Positions 1 to 9,286 of a stretch of DNA of 64,000 nucleotides are shown here, piece by piece. Source of the stretch: Pandoraea iniqua (lineage in GTDB: Bacteria > Pseudomonadota > Gammaproteobacteria > Burkholderiales > Burkholderiaceae); the NCBI RefSeq assembly GCF_902459685.1, contig NZ_CABPSF010000009.1:1-64000 (forward strand), read 5' to 3'. The stretch's first letter is position 1, and every line of letters begins with the position of its first letter. The notes beneath the pieces were generated by a model. That model was not told the DNA's origin. It saw only the letters and a program-made list of their open reading frames with translations, and did not search any database. The translations under genes and the position numbers were made by a program.

Positions 1-2
1 AG

Positions 3-107
3 GCTGCCCCGGCCGCCGCACCGCTGCGCCGCCCGGCCCCGGCCGCAGCGGCCCCGGCGGCACGCACCGGCACGGACGACGCCAACGGCGATTGGGAAAC
101 GTTCTGA
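3..107 (+). CDS. Methyl-accepting chemotaxis protein, C-terminal end only
   Basis: Only the last 34 codons are visible; the gene begins left of the window. The visible part is an Ala/Pro-rich linker that ends in GDWETF followed by TGA. This tail closely matches the NWETF pentapeptide that tethers the methyltransferase CheR and the methylesterase CheB to high-abundance receptors of the Tar/Tsr type. A receptor identity is therefore well supported even without the signalling domain. The position directly ahead of another receptor and cheR fits the end of a mot-che operon. The receptor's ligand cannot be judged from this fragment. Confidence 0.8.
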   Translation, partial: AAPAAAPLRRPAPAAAAPAARTGTDDANGDWETF

Positions 108-379
108 TCGTCTTGAAGCGCGCGTTATCCCGCGATAGCGCGCCCTTCCGGCAACGCGGTACAGGCAACACGAGCATTACAAGCATTACGAGCATTCCGC
201 GCAGTACAGGCAACACCAGCAGCAACTACAGGAAAGGTGCACGTGCCCGTCCGGAGATGGCAGCTTACAACTCCGGGTGGCGCGTGTCGGCAAGTGGCAA
301 CAATGGGTAAGACAAAAGCCGCCGTGCGTGCGGGACACGATGTCCGCGCGACGGTGAGCCGGTGGTGGAGGGTCACATC
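108..379. other. Intergenic region between two chemoreceptor genes, with short repeats
   Basis: This gap of about 270 bases holds no convincing gene. An imperfect inverted repeat (GCGCGC plus TATC against GATA plus GCGCGC) spans 118-143, just after the upstream receptor stop, but no T-run follows it. Three 9-base near-copies of GAGCATTAC lie in tandem at 172-198. A 13-base direct repeat GTACAGGCAACAC occurs at 159-171 and 204-216. A GGAGGG ribosome binding site at 367-372 serves the next gene. No clear sigma-28 or sigma-70 promoter was recognised. Confidence 0.5.
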
Positions 380-2011
380 ATGATGCAGTTGAGTCTCAAG
401 GCAAAACTCTGGTCCGCGCTCGCGCTGATGTGGCTGGGTCTTTTATTGCTCGGCGGCTGGGCGTCGTGGCACGAACGCGGCACGATGCTGGCCGAGCGGC
501 GAGACGCCGTGCAGGACATCGTGACCACCGCCGACGGCATCGTGCGCGATTACGCCGCACAGGCCGCTGCGGGCAAGATGCCCGAGGCCGAGGCCAAACA
601 GCAGGCGATGGCGCGTCTGAAGTCGATGCGCTACGGCGACGGAGGCAGCGGCTATGTGGTCATCTTCGACACCAAGCCGACCGTGCTGATGCACCCGACG
701 CTCACCGATCTGGTGAACAAAGACGTCTCCACCTACAAGGATTCGAACGGCAAGCTGCTCTATGTCGAAATGGCCCGCGTCGCCAAAGACAAGGGCGCAG
801 GCTTCGTCGACTACTACGGCCGAGTGGCCGGCAGCGACAAGCGCATGGCCAAGCTCTCGTTCGTGAAGTACTTCGCGCCGTGGGACTGGGGCTTCATGAG
901 CGGCGTGTATGTGCAGGACGTCGACGACGCGTTCCTCGCGACGCTGCTGCGCTACGGCATCGCGCTGTTGCTCATCGGCGGCATCGTCACGGCGGCCATG
1001 GTCGCGATCATCCGCAACGTACAGCGCAGCCTTGGCGGCGAGCCCGAATATGCGGCAGAAATCGCGCAACGCATTGCGGCGGGCGATCTGCAAAGTCATG
1101 TGAACGTGGCCGCGGGCGACAACACCAGCCTGCTGTTCGCGATGCAGCGCATGCAACACACGCTGGCCGACACCATCGGACAGATTCGACAAGGCACCGA
1201 GTCGATCACAACGGCAGCGCAGCAGATTGCGGCGGGCAATACCGATCTGTCGGCGCGTACGGAACAACAAGCCGCGTCGCTGGAAGAAACCGCGTCGTCG
1301 ATGGAGCAGCTCACGGCGACCGTGCGCCAGAACGCCGATAACGCGCGTCAGGCCAGCCAGCTCGCGGTGACCGCGTCGGAGATCGCCTCGCGTGGCGGTC
1401 AGGTGGCCGGGCAGGTCGGCACGACGATGGATGGCATTTCGGCCAGCTCCAGCAAGATCGTCGACATCATCAGCGTGATCGACGGCATTGCCTTCCAGAC
1501 CAACATCCTCGCGCTGAACGCGGCGGTGGAAGCCGCGCGTGCCGGTGAGCAGGGCCGTGGCTTCGCGGTGGTCGCAGGCGAAGTGCGCACGCTGGCGCAG
1601 CGCAGCGCGTCGGCCGCGAAGGAAATCAAGGCATTGATCGAAGAGTCGTCGCGCCGGGTGCAGGACGGCACCTCGCTGGTGGCACAAGCCGGCCAGACGA
1701 TGGAAGAGATCGTGCAGGCGGTCAAGCGTGTGACCGACATCATGGGCGAGATTTCGGCGGCGTCGGCCGAGCAGTCGAACGGTATCGAGCAGGTCAATCG
1801 TGCCGTGACCCAGATGGACGAAGTCACGCAACAGAATGCGGCACTCGTGGAAGAGGCGGCTGCGGCCGCCGGGGCATTGGAATCGCAGGCGCACGAACTG
1901 CGCGCGGCGGTCTCGGTGTTCCAGACGAGCGGGGCGGGCAGCGCAAGTATTCATGCGATGAGCGCCACGCGTCGCGAAAACACGCCGCAACCGTTCGCTC
2001 GCGCGGCATAA
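380..2011 (+). CDS. Methyl-accepting chemotaxis protein with periplasmic Cache-type sensor
   Basis: This is an inner-membrane chemoreceptor of 543 residues. TM1 covers about residues 10-28 and TM2 about 189-211, flanking a periplasmic region that looks like a single Cache domain (GYVVIFD and HPTL motifs). A short HAMP-like stretch and a long coiled coil follow. The conserved signalling hairpin ([20 protein letters not shown]) contacts CheA and CheW. An in-frame GTG exists at 362, but GGAGGG at 367-372 lies seven bases from the ATG at 380, so 380 is chosen. Unlike the receptor ending at 107, this protein has no C-terminal WETF-like pentapeptide, so it may need assistance for efficient methylation. 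The ligand is unknown; small organic acids are typical for this sensor class. Confidence 0.9.
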   Translation: MMQLSLKAKLWSALALMWLGLLLLGGWASWHERGTMLAERRDAVQDIVTTADGIVRDYAAQAAAGKMPEAEAKQQAMARLKSMRYGDGGSGYVVIFDTKPTVLMHPTLTDLVNKDVSTYKDSNGKLLYVEMARVAKDKGAGFVDYYGRVAGSDKRMAKLSFVKYFAPWDWGFMSGVYVQDVDDAFLATLLRYGIALLLIGGIVTAAMVAIIRNVQRSLGGEPEYAAEIAQRIAAGDLQSHVNVAAGDNTSLLFAMQRMQHTLADTIGQIRQGTESITTAAQQIAAGNTDLSARTEQQAASLEETASSMEQLTATVRQNADNARQASQLAVTASEIASRGGQVAGQVGTTMDGISASSSKIVDIISVIDGIAFQTNILALNAAVEAARAGEQGRGFAVVAGEVRTLAQRSASAAKEIKALIEESSRRVQDGTSLVAQAGQTMEEIVQAVKRVTDIMGEISAASAEQSNGIEQVNRAVTQMDEVTQQNAALVEEAAAAAGALESQAHELRAAVSVFQTSGAGSASIHAMSATRRENTPQPFARAA

Positions 2012-2039
2012 GGCGAGCCACTGACGCCGGTGAAACTCA

Positions 2040-2981
2040 ATGACTGACTCGCGCATTACCTCGCATACGACGCGTCGCGGCACCCCCGGTAACGAGGGTG
2101 GCGACGGCAGCCGCAGCACGGAGTTTGCCCGTGCCAGCGGGGCTGCGCTCGCGGGCGAGCGCGACTTCGCGTTCTCGCTGGCCGACTTCGGCCGCATTCG
2201 CAATCTGATTTATCAGCGTGCGGGCATCGCGCTGGCCGAACACAAGCGCGAGATGGTCTATAGCCGTATCGCACGGCGGCTGCGTGCGCTCGGCATGACG
2301 AGCTTCACCGAATATCTCGACATGCTCGAAGCCGACACCGGCGACAGCGAGTGGGAGTCGTTCACCAACGCGCTCACCACCAACCTCACGTCGTTCTTCC
2401 GCGAATCGCATCACTTCCCGCTGCTCGCCGAGTTCATCCGCAACCGCGCCAAGCCGATCTCGATCTGGTGCTGTGCGGCCTCGACCGGCGAAGAGCCGTA
2501 TTCGATTGCGATGACGCTGGTCGATACGCTGGGCTCGCGGCCCAACGCCAGCGTGATTGCGACCGACGTCGACACGCAGGTGCTCGCGCGCGCCTCGGCG
2601 GCGGTCTACAACGGCGAGCAAACCGGCAAGCTCTCGCAGGAACAACTGCGCCGCCACTTTCTGCGTGGCACGGGCGCGAACGCCGGCAAGATCAAGGTGC
2701 GCCCCGAATTGCAGCAACTGGTCACCTTTGCGCCGCTCAATCTGCTCGCCCCGTCGTGGCAGCTTGGCGGGCCGTTCGACGTGATCTTCTGCCGCAACGT
2801 GATGATCTATTTCGACAAGGCGACGCAGGCGCGCATTCTCGAGCGCTTCGTGCCGTTGCTCAAACCGGACGGACTGCTCTTTGCCGGGCACTCCGAGAAT
2901 TTCACGTATGTGAGCCGGGCGTTCCGTCTGCGCGGGCAGACGGTGTACGAACTGGCCGGCACCGGAGCAAGGGGAGCCTGA
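2040..2981 (+). CDS. cheR: Chemotaxis protein methyltransferase CheR
   Basis: CheR transfers methyl groups from S-adenosylmethionine to receptor glutamates, which drives sensory adaptation. The 313-residue protein has the N-terminal helical domain with the TNLTSFFRE motif (about residues 114-122). The Rossmann-type SAM-binding part follows with [12 protein letters not shown] (about 144-155) and the late [10 protein letters not shown] motif. The first 40 residues are a Gly/Ser-rich extension not needed for the fold. The ATG at 2040 is preceded by a modest GGTGAAA. cheD starts one base after the stop, so the two genes are probably coupled. It acts on the receptors encoded just upstream. Confidence 0.95.
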   Translation: MTDSRITSHTTRRGTPGNEGGDGSRSTEFARASGAALAGERDFAFSLADFGRIRNLIYQRAGIALAEHKREMVYSRIARRLRALGMTSFTEYLDMLEADTGDSEWESFTNALTTNLTSFFRESHHFPLLAEFIRNRAKPISIWCCAASTGEEPYSIAMTLVDTLGSRPNASVIATDVDTQVLARASAAVYNGEQTGKLSQEQLRRHFLRGTGANAGKIKVRPELQQLVTFAPLNLLAPSWQLGGPFDVIFCRNVMIYFDKATQARILERFVPLLKPDGLLFAGHSENFTYVSRAFRLRGQTVYELAGTGARGA

Positions 2982-2982
2982 C

Positions 2983-3657
2983 ATGGCGCAGCCGCTGGCC
3001 GAAGCCCTCGCGACTAACCATTACTTCGACAGTGCGTTCAACACGCGCGCTGTCAAACTGCTGCCGTCCGAATACTTCGTCACGACCGAAGACATCATGC
3101 TCGTGACGGTGCTGGGCTCGTGTGTTGCCGCGTGTGTGCGCGACAACGTCACGGGCATCGGTGGCATGAATCACTTCATGCTGCCCGACGACGGCGAGAG
3201 CGACCGCGACCGGCTGCTCTCGGCGTCGATGCGCTACGGCGCGTATGCCATGGAAATGCTCATCAACGAGCTGATCAAGCTCGGGGCACGCCGTGAGCGG
3301 CTCGAAGCCAAGGTGTTTGGCGGCGGCGCCGTGCTGGCGGGCATGACCACATTGAACATCGGGGATCGCAACGCGAACTTTGTGTTGCGCTATCTCGAGA
3401 CCGAGCAGATTCGCGTGACTGCGCAGGATCTGCTCGGACCGCATCCGCGCAAGGTGTGTTTTTTGCCGCGCACCGGCCGGGTGATGGTCAAAAAGTTGGG
3501 CGATCGCGGAGACCCGGCGATTGCGCAGCGCGAACAGGCGTATGCGCAGCGACTGCGCACACGCGAAGTACGGGGCTCCGTAGAACTCTTTGCGCCACCG
3601 GCCAGAACCGCCAAGCCTCGGCCGGGGCCTGACAACCGAAAAATGGAGGAGGCTTGA
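2983..3657 (+). CDS. cheD: Chemoreceptor glutamine deamidase CheD
   Basis: CheD deamidates specific receptor glutamines to glutamates, producing methylation sites. The 224-residue product carries the catalytic cysteine in VLGSC (C47) and the histidine in GMNHFMLP (H64). The family's FGGGAVL and IGDRN stretches follow, and the thiol-protease-like core is intact. The C-terminal 40 residues are Pro/Arg-rich and probably unstructured. It lies between cheR and cheB, and its TGA overlaps the TTG start of cheB by four bases, which points to translational coupling. It completes the adaptation enzymes in this operon. Confidence 0.95.
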   Translation: MAQPLAEALATNHYFDSAFNTRAVKLLPSEYFVTTEDIMLVTVLGSCVAACVRDNVTGIGGMNHFMLPDDGESDRDRLLSASMRYGAYAMEMLINELIKLGARRERLEAKVFGGGAVLAGMTTLNIGDRNANFVLRYLETEQIRVTAQDLLGPHPRKVCFLPRTGRVMVKKLGDRGDPAIAQREQAYAQRLRTREVRGSVELFAPPARTAKPRPGPDNRKMEEA

Positions 3658-4733
3658 GCGAACCTATCAAAGTCCTGTGCGTGGACGATTCCGCACTCGT
3701 GCGCAGCCTGATGACCGAGATCATCAATGCGCAACCGGACATGACTGTGGTGGCGACCGCGCCCGACCCGCTGGTCGCGCGCGATCTCATCAAACAACAC
3801 AACCCTGACGTGCTCACGCTCGACGTCGAAATGCCGCGCATGGACGGTCTGGACTTCCTCGAGAAGCTCATGCGTCTGCGGCCGATGCCGGTGTTGATGG
3901 TGTCATCGCTGACCGAGCGCGGCTCGGAAGTCACGCTGCGCGCGCTGGAACTGGGCGCGGTCGACTTCGTGACCAAGCCGCGTCTGGGCATTCGCGACGG
4001 CATGCTCGAGTACGGCGAGATGATCGCCGACAAGATTCGCGCCGCCGCGCGCGCCCGCGTGCGCAGTGCACCGCCCAAGAGCGCAACGCCGGCACCGATC
4101 GAAGCGGCGCCGCTGCTGCGCAACCCGCTGGTGTCGACTGAAAAGTTGATCATCATCGGCGCATCGACGGGCGGGACCGAAGCGATTCGCGAAGTGCTCG
4201 TGCCGATGCCGCCCGATGCGCCTGCGATTCTGATTACGCAACACATGCCGGCCGGCTTTACCAAGTCGTTCGCGCAGCGCCTGAACGGGCTTTGCCGTAT
4301 CACGGTGAAGGAAGCCGAACATGGCGAGCGCGTACTGCCGGGCCACGCGTATATTGCGCCGGGTGGCGACACCCACTTGCAGCTCTCGCGTAGCGGTGCC
4401 AACTACGTGGCGTTGCTCGACCCGGCACCGCCGGTGAATCGACATCGGCCGTCGGTCGATGTATTGTTTCGCTCCGCAGCGGTTCACGCCGGGCGCAATG
4501 CGATTGGGGTGATCCTTACGGGGATGGGCCGCGACGGTGCGGCGGGGCTGGTGGAGATGCGCCGGGCAGGCGCGCACACGTTTGCGCAGGACGAAGCGAG
4601 CTGCATCGTGTTCGGCATGCCGCGCGAAGCCATTGCGATGGGCGGGGCCGAAGAGGTCGTGCCCCTGTCGGAGATGGCGCGCAAAGTGCTGCATCAGGTC
4701 GCGAAATTTGGCGAACGCACGCAACGAGTATAG
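3654..4733 (+). CDS. cheB: Chemotaxis methylesterase/response regulator CheB (TTG start)
   Basis: CheB removes receptor methyl groups when phosphorylated by CheA. The receiver domain (about residues 4-120) has the acidic pair D11/D12 and phospho-acceptor D57. A linker leads to the methylesterase domain, where the triad is readable: Ser in GASTGG (S171), His in TQHMP (H197) and Asp in GMGRDG (D294). The start is TTG at 3654, preceded by GGAGGAGG and overlapping the cheD stop. No in-frame ATG gives a complete receiver domain. The length of 359 residues is normal for the family. Confidence 0.95.
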   Translation: MSEPIKVLCVDDSALVRSLMTEIINAQPDMTVVATAPDPLVARDLIKQHNPDVLTLDVEMPRMDGLDFLEKLMRLRPMPVLMVSSLTERGSEVTLRALELGAVDFVTKPRLGIRDGMLEYGEMIADKIRAAARARVRSAPPKSATPAPIEAAPLLRNPLVSTEKLIIIGASTGGTEAIREVLVPMPPDAPAILITQHMPAGFTKSFAQRLNGLCRITVKEAEHGERVLPGHAYIAPGGDTHLQLSRSGANYVALLDPAPPVNRHRPSVDVLFRSAAVHAGRNAIGVILTGMGRDGAAGLVEMRRAGAHTFAQDEASCIVFGMPREAIAMGGAEEVVPLSEMARKVLHQVAKFGERTQRV

Positions 4734-4862
4734 TAGGGCGCTTTTCTTTTTCGCAGTATGCTTCGCATGTTTTGCGAGTACCCAGGGCACTGGAGTGCTG
4801 CGGCGAAGGCCCCATGAAATGGCGCCGGGCCCCTCGGGGGCGCCGGCCGAATTGGAGTGATG

Positions 4863-5261
4863 ATGGTAGACAAGAACTTGAAGTTTCTGGTCGTCGACGA
4901 TTTCCCGACGATGCGCCGAATTGTGCGAAACCTGCTCAAAGAGCTGGGTTTCTCGAACGTCGACGAAGCGGAAGACGGCGCGGCGGCGCTCGCCAAGCTG
5001 CGCGGCGGTAGTTTCGAATTCGTGGTTTCGGACTGGAACATGCCGAACATGGACGGCCTGACGATGCTCCAGCAGATTCGCGCCGACCCGAACCTCTCGA
5101 AGCTGCCGGTGCTGATGGTGACTGCCGAAGCTAAGAAGGAAAACATCATCGCTGCCGCGCAGGCGGGGGCGAGCGGGTATGTGGTCAAGCCGTTCACGGC
5201 CGCAACCCTTGATGAAAAGCTGGGCAAGATCTTCGAGAAAATGGAAAAGACGGGGGCCTGA
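4863..5261 (+). CDS. cheY: Chemotaxis response regulator CheY
   Basis: CheY is the single-domain regulator that, when phosphorylated by CheA, binds the FliM switch and reverses flagellar rotation. The key residues are all present: D12/D13, phospho-acceptor D57 in SDWNMP, T87 and K109. The sequence is strikingly close to enterobacterial CheY ([21 protein letters not shown]). Two in-frame codons precede ATG 4863 (GTG 4857, ATG 4860). GGAG at 4854-4857 best fits the ATG at 4863, giving 132 residues. A gap of 129 bases separates it from cheB, so an extra promoter for cheYZ is possible, although none is clear. Confidence 0.96.
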   Translation: MVDKNLKFLVVDDFPTMRRIVRNLLKELGFSNVDEAEDGAAALAKLRGGSFEFVVSDWNMPNMDGLTMLQQIRADPNLSKLPVLMVTAEAKKENIIAAAQAGASGYVVKPFTAATLDEKLGKIFEKMEKTGA

Positions 5262-5263
5262 GC

Positions 5264-5932
5264 GTGACCCACGACGCGAGCACTGAATGGCCGGTCGAGC
5301 CCAACGGGGCCGCGCCGGCAGGAGACCCGGCCGAGCGCATGCTCATGCGCATCGGGCAATTGACGCGCATGCTGCGCGACAACCTGCGCGAACTCGGCCT
5401 GGATAAACAACTCGAGCAAGCCGCTGAGGCCATTCCCGACGCGCGCGACCGGCTGAACTACGTCGCGACGATGACGGAACAGGCCGCCGTGCGCGCGCTT
5501 ACCGCGATTGAACTGGCCAAGCCCATTCAGGAGCGGCTGGAAGTCGACGCCAACGCGCTCGATGCGCGCTGGGCGAGCTGGTTCGACCAGCCGCTCGAAC
5601 TCGAAGACGCGCGCAAGCTGGTCACCGAGACGCGCGGCTACCTGCGCCGGGTGCCCGAAGACACCCGCGCGACCAATGCCCATCTGATGGAAATCATGAT
5701 GGCGCAGGACTTTCAGGATCTGACCGGTCAGGTCATCAAGAAGATCATGGAAGTCGTGCAGGAGATCGAGAAGCACCTGTTCCAGACGCTGCTCGAGAAC
5801 ATGCCGCCCGAGAAGCGCAAGGAAGCGGAAGACTCTCTGCTCAACGGTCCGCAGGTCAAAAAAGAAGGTCGCACGGACATCGTGTCCGATCAAGAGCAGG
5901 TCGACGACCTGCTTGCCAGCCTCGGGTTCTGA
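5264..5932 (+). CDS. cheZ: CheY-phosphate phosphatase CheZ (GTG start)
   Basis: CheZ dephosphorylates CheY-P and terminates the chemotaxis signal. The 222-residue protein shows the long helical hairpin with the catalytic QDFQDLTGQ motif around residues 148-156. The C-terminal CheY-binding peptide (DQEQVDDLLASLGF) ends the chain. The GTG start lies two bases after the cheY stop, an arrangement conserved in beta- and gammaproteobacteria. It is the last gene of the che part of this cluster; about 100 bases separate it from flhB. Confidence 0.95.
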   Translation: MTHDASTEWPVEPNGAAPAGDPAERMLMRIGQLTRMLRDNLRELGLDKQLEQAAEAIPDARDRLNYVATMTEQAAVRALTAIELAKPIQERLEVDANALDARWASWFDQPLELEDARKLVTETRGYLRRVPEDTRATNAHLMEIMMAQDFQDLTGQVIKKIMEVVQEIEKHLFQTLLENMPPEKRKEAEDSLLNGPQVKKEGRTDIVSDQEQVDDLLASLGF

Positions 5933-6034
5933 AATACCGCCCATTCCCGCCTCTATTCCCCCCTTTGTGTCTTGACGGTTACGGACATAATCGGTCGGGA
6001 TAGGGTGGGTCTGTCCGCCCGACGTGGATAGGGC

Positions 6035-7177
6035 ATGGCTGAGGAAAGCGATCTCGAAAAATCGGAACCCGCGTCTCCCCGGCGTCTTGAAAAGGCGCGC
6101 GAGGAGGGGCAGGTTGCGCGTTCGCGCGAGCTATCCACCTTTGCCCTGCTGGCCGCCGGTGTCGCGGGCATGTGGATGACCGCCGACCGGATCTCCCAGG
6201 GCTTCGCCCAGTTGATGCGCCACGGCATGCAATTCGAGCCGGGCACCGCGCTCGACACCCACCGCATGCTCGCCAACGCCGCCCACTCGGGGGCCGACGC
6301 CCTCATGGTCATTGCCCCGCTGCTCGGCCTGCTGGTGCTGGCAGCGATCACTGCGCCCATGGCGCTGGGCGGTTGGCTCTTCTCCACCAAATCGCTCGCA
6401 CCCAACTTCGGCCGGCTCAACCCGGCGAAGGGCTTGGGGCGCATGTTTTCGACGCAGGGGCTGGTCGAACTGATCAAGGCCATCGCCAAGACCCTGCTGG
6501 TGGGGTCGGTTGCTTACTGGGCGATCGCCCGCGACCGCGACGCCGTGATGGGCCTGATGACCCAGTCGCCGCGTGTGGCGCTGCCCCATGTGGGCGAGAT
6601 GATCGTGGTGTGCTGCGCGTTCATCGTGATGTCGCTGCTGCTGGTGGCGGCCATCGATATCCCGTTCCAGCTTTGGCAGCACTACAAGAAGCTGCGCATG
6701 ACCAAAGAGGAAGTGCGTCAGGAGAACAAGGAAAACGAAGGCGATCCGCACGTCAAAGCGCATATCCGCCAGTTGCAGCGTCAGGCGGCACGCCGGCGCA
6801 TGATGCAGGACGTACCCAAGGCCGACGTGATCGTCACCAACCCGACGCACTTTGCCGTCGCGCTCGAATACAAGGACAACATGCGCGCGCCGCGCGTGCT
6901 GGCCAAGGGCACCGATCTGGTGGCCAAACGTATCCGCGAAATGGGCGAAGAGCACCGTATCCCGATTCTCGAAGCCCCGCCGCTGGCCCGTGCGCTGCAT
7001 AAGCACGTGGAAATCGGTCACGAAATTCCGGCCACGCTCTACACGGCCGTGGCCGAAGTGCTTGCGTGGGTCTTCCAGCTTCGCCGCTGGCGTAACGAAG
7101 GGGGCGCCGAGCCGCGCACCCCGTCGGATCTGCCGGTCCCGGCTGAACTCGACGCGCTGCCGCGCGCCGGAGCGTAA
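6035..7177 (+). CDS. flhB: Flagellar export gate protein FlhB
   Basis: FlhB is the substrate-specificity switch of the flagellar type III export gate. The N-terminal half contains four hydrophobic segments (about residues 30-210). The cytoplasmic domain holds the autocleavage motif N269-P270-T271-H272, where cleavage lets the apparatus change from rod/hook to filament substrates after FliK measures hook length. The 380-residue size is normal. The start follows GGATAGG. TTGACG at about 5973 may belong to a promoter of the flhBAFG-fliA operon, but no good -10 box was found. flhA starts three bases after the stop. A shorter homologue of the cytoplasmic part lies at 40996-41364. Confidence 0.96.
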   Translation: MAEESDLEKSEPASPRRLEKAREEGQVARSRELSTFALLAAGVAGMWMTADRISQGFAQLMRHGMQFEPGTALDTHRMLANAAHSGADALMVIAPLLGLLVLAAITAPMALGGWLFSTKSLAPNFGRLNPAKGLGRMFSTQGLVELIKAIAKTLLVGSVAYWAIARDRDAVMGLMTQSPRVALPHVGEMIVVCCAFIVMSLLLVAAIDIPFQLWQHYKKLRMTKEEVRQENKENEGDPHVKAHIRQLQRQAARRRMMQDVPKADVIVTNPTHFAVALEYKDNMRAPRVLAKGTDLVAKRIREMGEEHRIPILEAPPLARALHKHVEIGHEIPATLYTAVAEVLAWVFQLRRWRNEGGAEPRTPSDLPVPAELDALPRAGA

Positions 7178-7180
7178 CGA

Positions 7181-9286
7181 ATGAACCTCAACCCCCGCGC
7201 GAACCAGTTTCTGCGCTCGTCCCAAACGTTGCTCGGCGGCAACCTGAAGTCACTCGCCGCGCCGGTGCTGATCGTCATGATTCTGGGCATGATGATCCTC
7301 CCGTTGCCGCCGTTCATCCTGGATCTGCTCTTTACGTTCAACATCGCGCTGGCCGTGATGGTGCTGCTGGTCAGCATGTACACGCAAAAGCCGCTCGACT
7401 TTGCGGCGTTCCCGAGCGTGCTGCTGTTCTCCACGCTGCTGCGCCTGTCGCTGAACGTGGCGTCCACCCGGGTGGTGCTGCTCGAAGGTCACACCGGCCC
7501 GGATGCGGCCGGCAAGGTGATCGAGGCGTTCGGCCACTTCCTCGTCGGCGGCAACTACGCCGTGGGTATCGTGGTGTTCATCATCCTCGTGGTCATCAAC
7601 TTCATGGTGATCACCAAGGGTGCCGGCCGTATCGCCGAAGTGGGCGCGCGTTTTACCTTGGACGCCATGCCGGGTAAGCAGATGGCCATCGACGCCGACC
7701 TGAACGCCGGCCTGATCGGGGAAGACGAAGCGCGCAAGCGCCGCACGGTGATCGCGCAGGAAGCCGACTTCTACGGCTCGATGGACGGTGCATCGAAGTT
7801 CGTGCGCGGCGATGCGGTGGCGGGCCTGATGATCATGGTCATCAACATCGTCGGCGGCCTGATCGTCGGCGTGGCCCAGCACGGTCTGGACATCGGCACG
7901 GCCGCCAAGAACTACACGCTGCTCACGATCGGTGACGGTCTGGTCGCGCAGATCCCGGCACTGGTGATCTCGACGGCGGCCGGTGTGGTCGTCTCGCGCG
8001 TGGCGACCGACGAAGACATTGGTCAGCAGGTCGTCTCGCAGCTGTTCAACAACCCCCGCGTGCTGGGCATTACGGCCGCGATTCTCGGGTTGATGGGCCT
8101 GATTCCGGGCATGCCGCACTTTGCCTTTCTGGTGCTGGCCGTCGGGTTGGGCGCACTGGCCCGCTGGCAGCATCAGCGCACCGAGCGCGCCAAGCAGGAA
8201 TCGACGCGTCCCGCGCCGGTCGCGGCGTCGGCACCCAGCGAAGTGGCCGAAGCCTCGTGGGATGACGTGGCGCTGGTCGACCCGCTGGGGCTGGAAGTCG
8301 GTTACCGCCTGATTCCGCTGGTGGACCGCAATCAAGACGGCGAGCTGCTCAAACGCATCAAGGGCATTCGCAAGAAATTCGCGCAGGAAATCGGCTTCCT
8401 CGCGCCGGTGGTGCACATTCGCGACAATCTGGAGCTGCGCCCGAACCAATACCGCATCACGCTCAAGGGCGTGATCATCGGCGAAGGCGAAGCGTATCCG
8501 GGGCAACTGCTCGCGATCGATCCGGGTCAGGTCAGCGCACCGCTGCAAGGCACGCCCACGCGCGATCCGGCCTTCGGCCTGCCGGCCACATGGATCGACG
8601 TGGGTCAGCGCGATCAAGCGCAGGCTTACGGTTACACGGTGGTCGATGCCGGTACGGTCGTGGCGACCCACCTGAACCACTTGATCAACGGGCACGCCCA
8701 CGAATTGCTCGGCCGTCAGGAAGTGCAGCAGCTCATCGAGCGTATCGGCAAGGACGCGCCGAAGCTTATCGAAGACCTGGTGCCCAAGACGGTCGCCCTC
8801 ACCACGCTGCAAAAAGTGCTGCAAAACCTGCTCGAAGAGCAGGTGCCGATTCGCGATATGCGCACCATCATCGATGCGATCTCCGAACATGGCGCGCGCG
8901 TACAAGACCCGCACGAACTCACGGCGCTGGTGCGCCTGTCGCTGGGCCGCGCGATCACGCAGAGCGTGTTCCCGGGCAACGGTGACCTCGAAGTGGTTGG
9001 CCTCGACGCCAATCTCGAACGCATTCTGACGCAGGCGTTGTCCGCTGGCGGGGGTACCGGTCTGGAGCCGGGCCTCGCCGACACGCTGTTGCGCGAAACA
9101 CAGGCAGCCGTGGCGCGTCAGGAGCGTCAGGGGCTGCCGGCCGTCTTGCTGGTTCAACATCCGCTGCGTTCGCTGCTCTCGCGCTTCTTGCGCCGCAGCC
9201 TGCCGCAGCTCAAGGTTCTGTCGTATGCGGAAGTGCCTGATACGCGCAACGTGAAAATGACGGCACTCATCGGAGGTCAAGCGTGA
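7181..9286 (+). CDS. flhA: Flagellar export gate protein FlhA
   Basis: FlhA is the ion-conducting export gate subunit. The 701 residues comprise about eight membrane segments in the first 330 residues, with the conserved FHIPEP-type cytoplasmic loop (GRIAEVGARFTLDAMPGKQM). The large C-terminal cytoplasmic domain docks chaperone-substrate complexes such as FlgN, FliS and FliT. The TGA overlaps the GTG start of flhF by four bases, so the two genes are translationally coupled. Nothing is missing relative to the family. Confidence 0.96.
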   Translation: MNLNPRANQFLRSSQTLLGGNLKSLAAPVLIVMILGMMILPLPPFILDLLFTFNIALAVMVLLVSMYTQKPLDFAAFPSVLLFSTLLRLSLNVASTRVVLLEGHTGPDAAGKVIEAFGHFLVGGNYAVGIVVFIILVVINFMVITKGAGRIAEVGARFTLDAMPGKQMAIDADLNAGLIGEDEARKRRTVIAQEADFYGSMDGASKFVRGDAVAGLMIMVINIVGGLIVGVAQHGLDIGTAAKNYTLLTIGDGLVAQIPALVISTAAGVVVSRVATDEDIGQQVVSQLFNNPRVLGITAAILGLMGLIPGMPHFAFLVLAVGLGALARWQHQRTERAKQESTRPAPVAASAPSEVAEASWDDVALVDPLGLEVGYRLIPLVDRNQDGELLKRIKGIRKKFAQEIGFLAPVVHIRDNLELRPNQYRITLKGVIIGEGEAYPGQLLAIDPGQVSAPLQGTPTRDPAFGLPATWIDVGQRDQAQAYGYTVVDAGTVVATHLNHLINGHAHELLGRQEVQQLIERIGKDAPKLIEDLVPKTVALTTLQKVLQNLLEEQVPIRDMRTIIDAISEHGARVQDPHELTALVRLSLGRAITQSVFPGNGDLEVVGLDANLERILTQALSAGGGTGLEPGLADTLLRETQAAVARQERQGLPAVLLVQHPLRSLLSRFLRRSLPQLKVLSYAEVPDTRNVKMTALIGGQA

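Noticed and set aside
118-143. Inverted repeat after the first chemoreceptor as a terminator
   Set aside because: The stem has a two-base bulge and no T-run on either side, so intrinsic termination is not supported.
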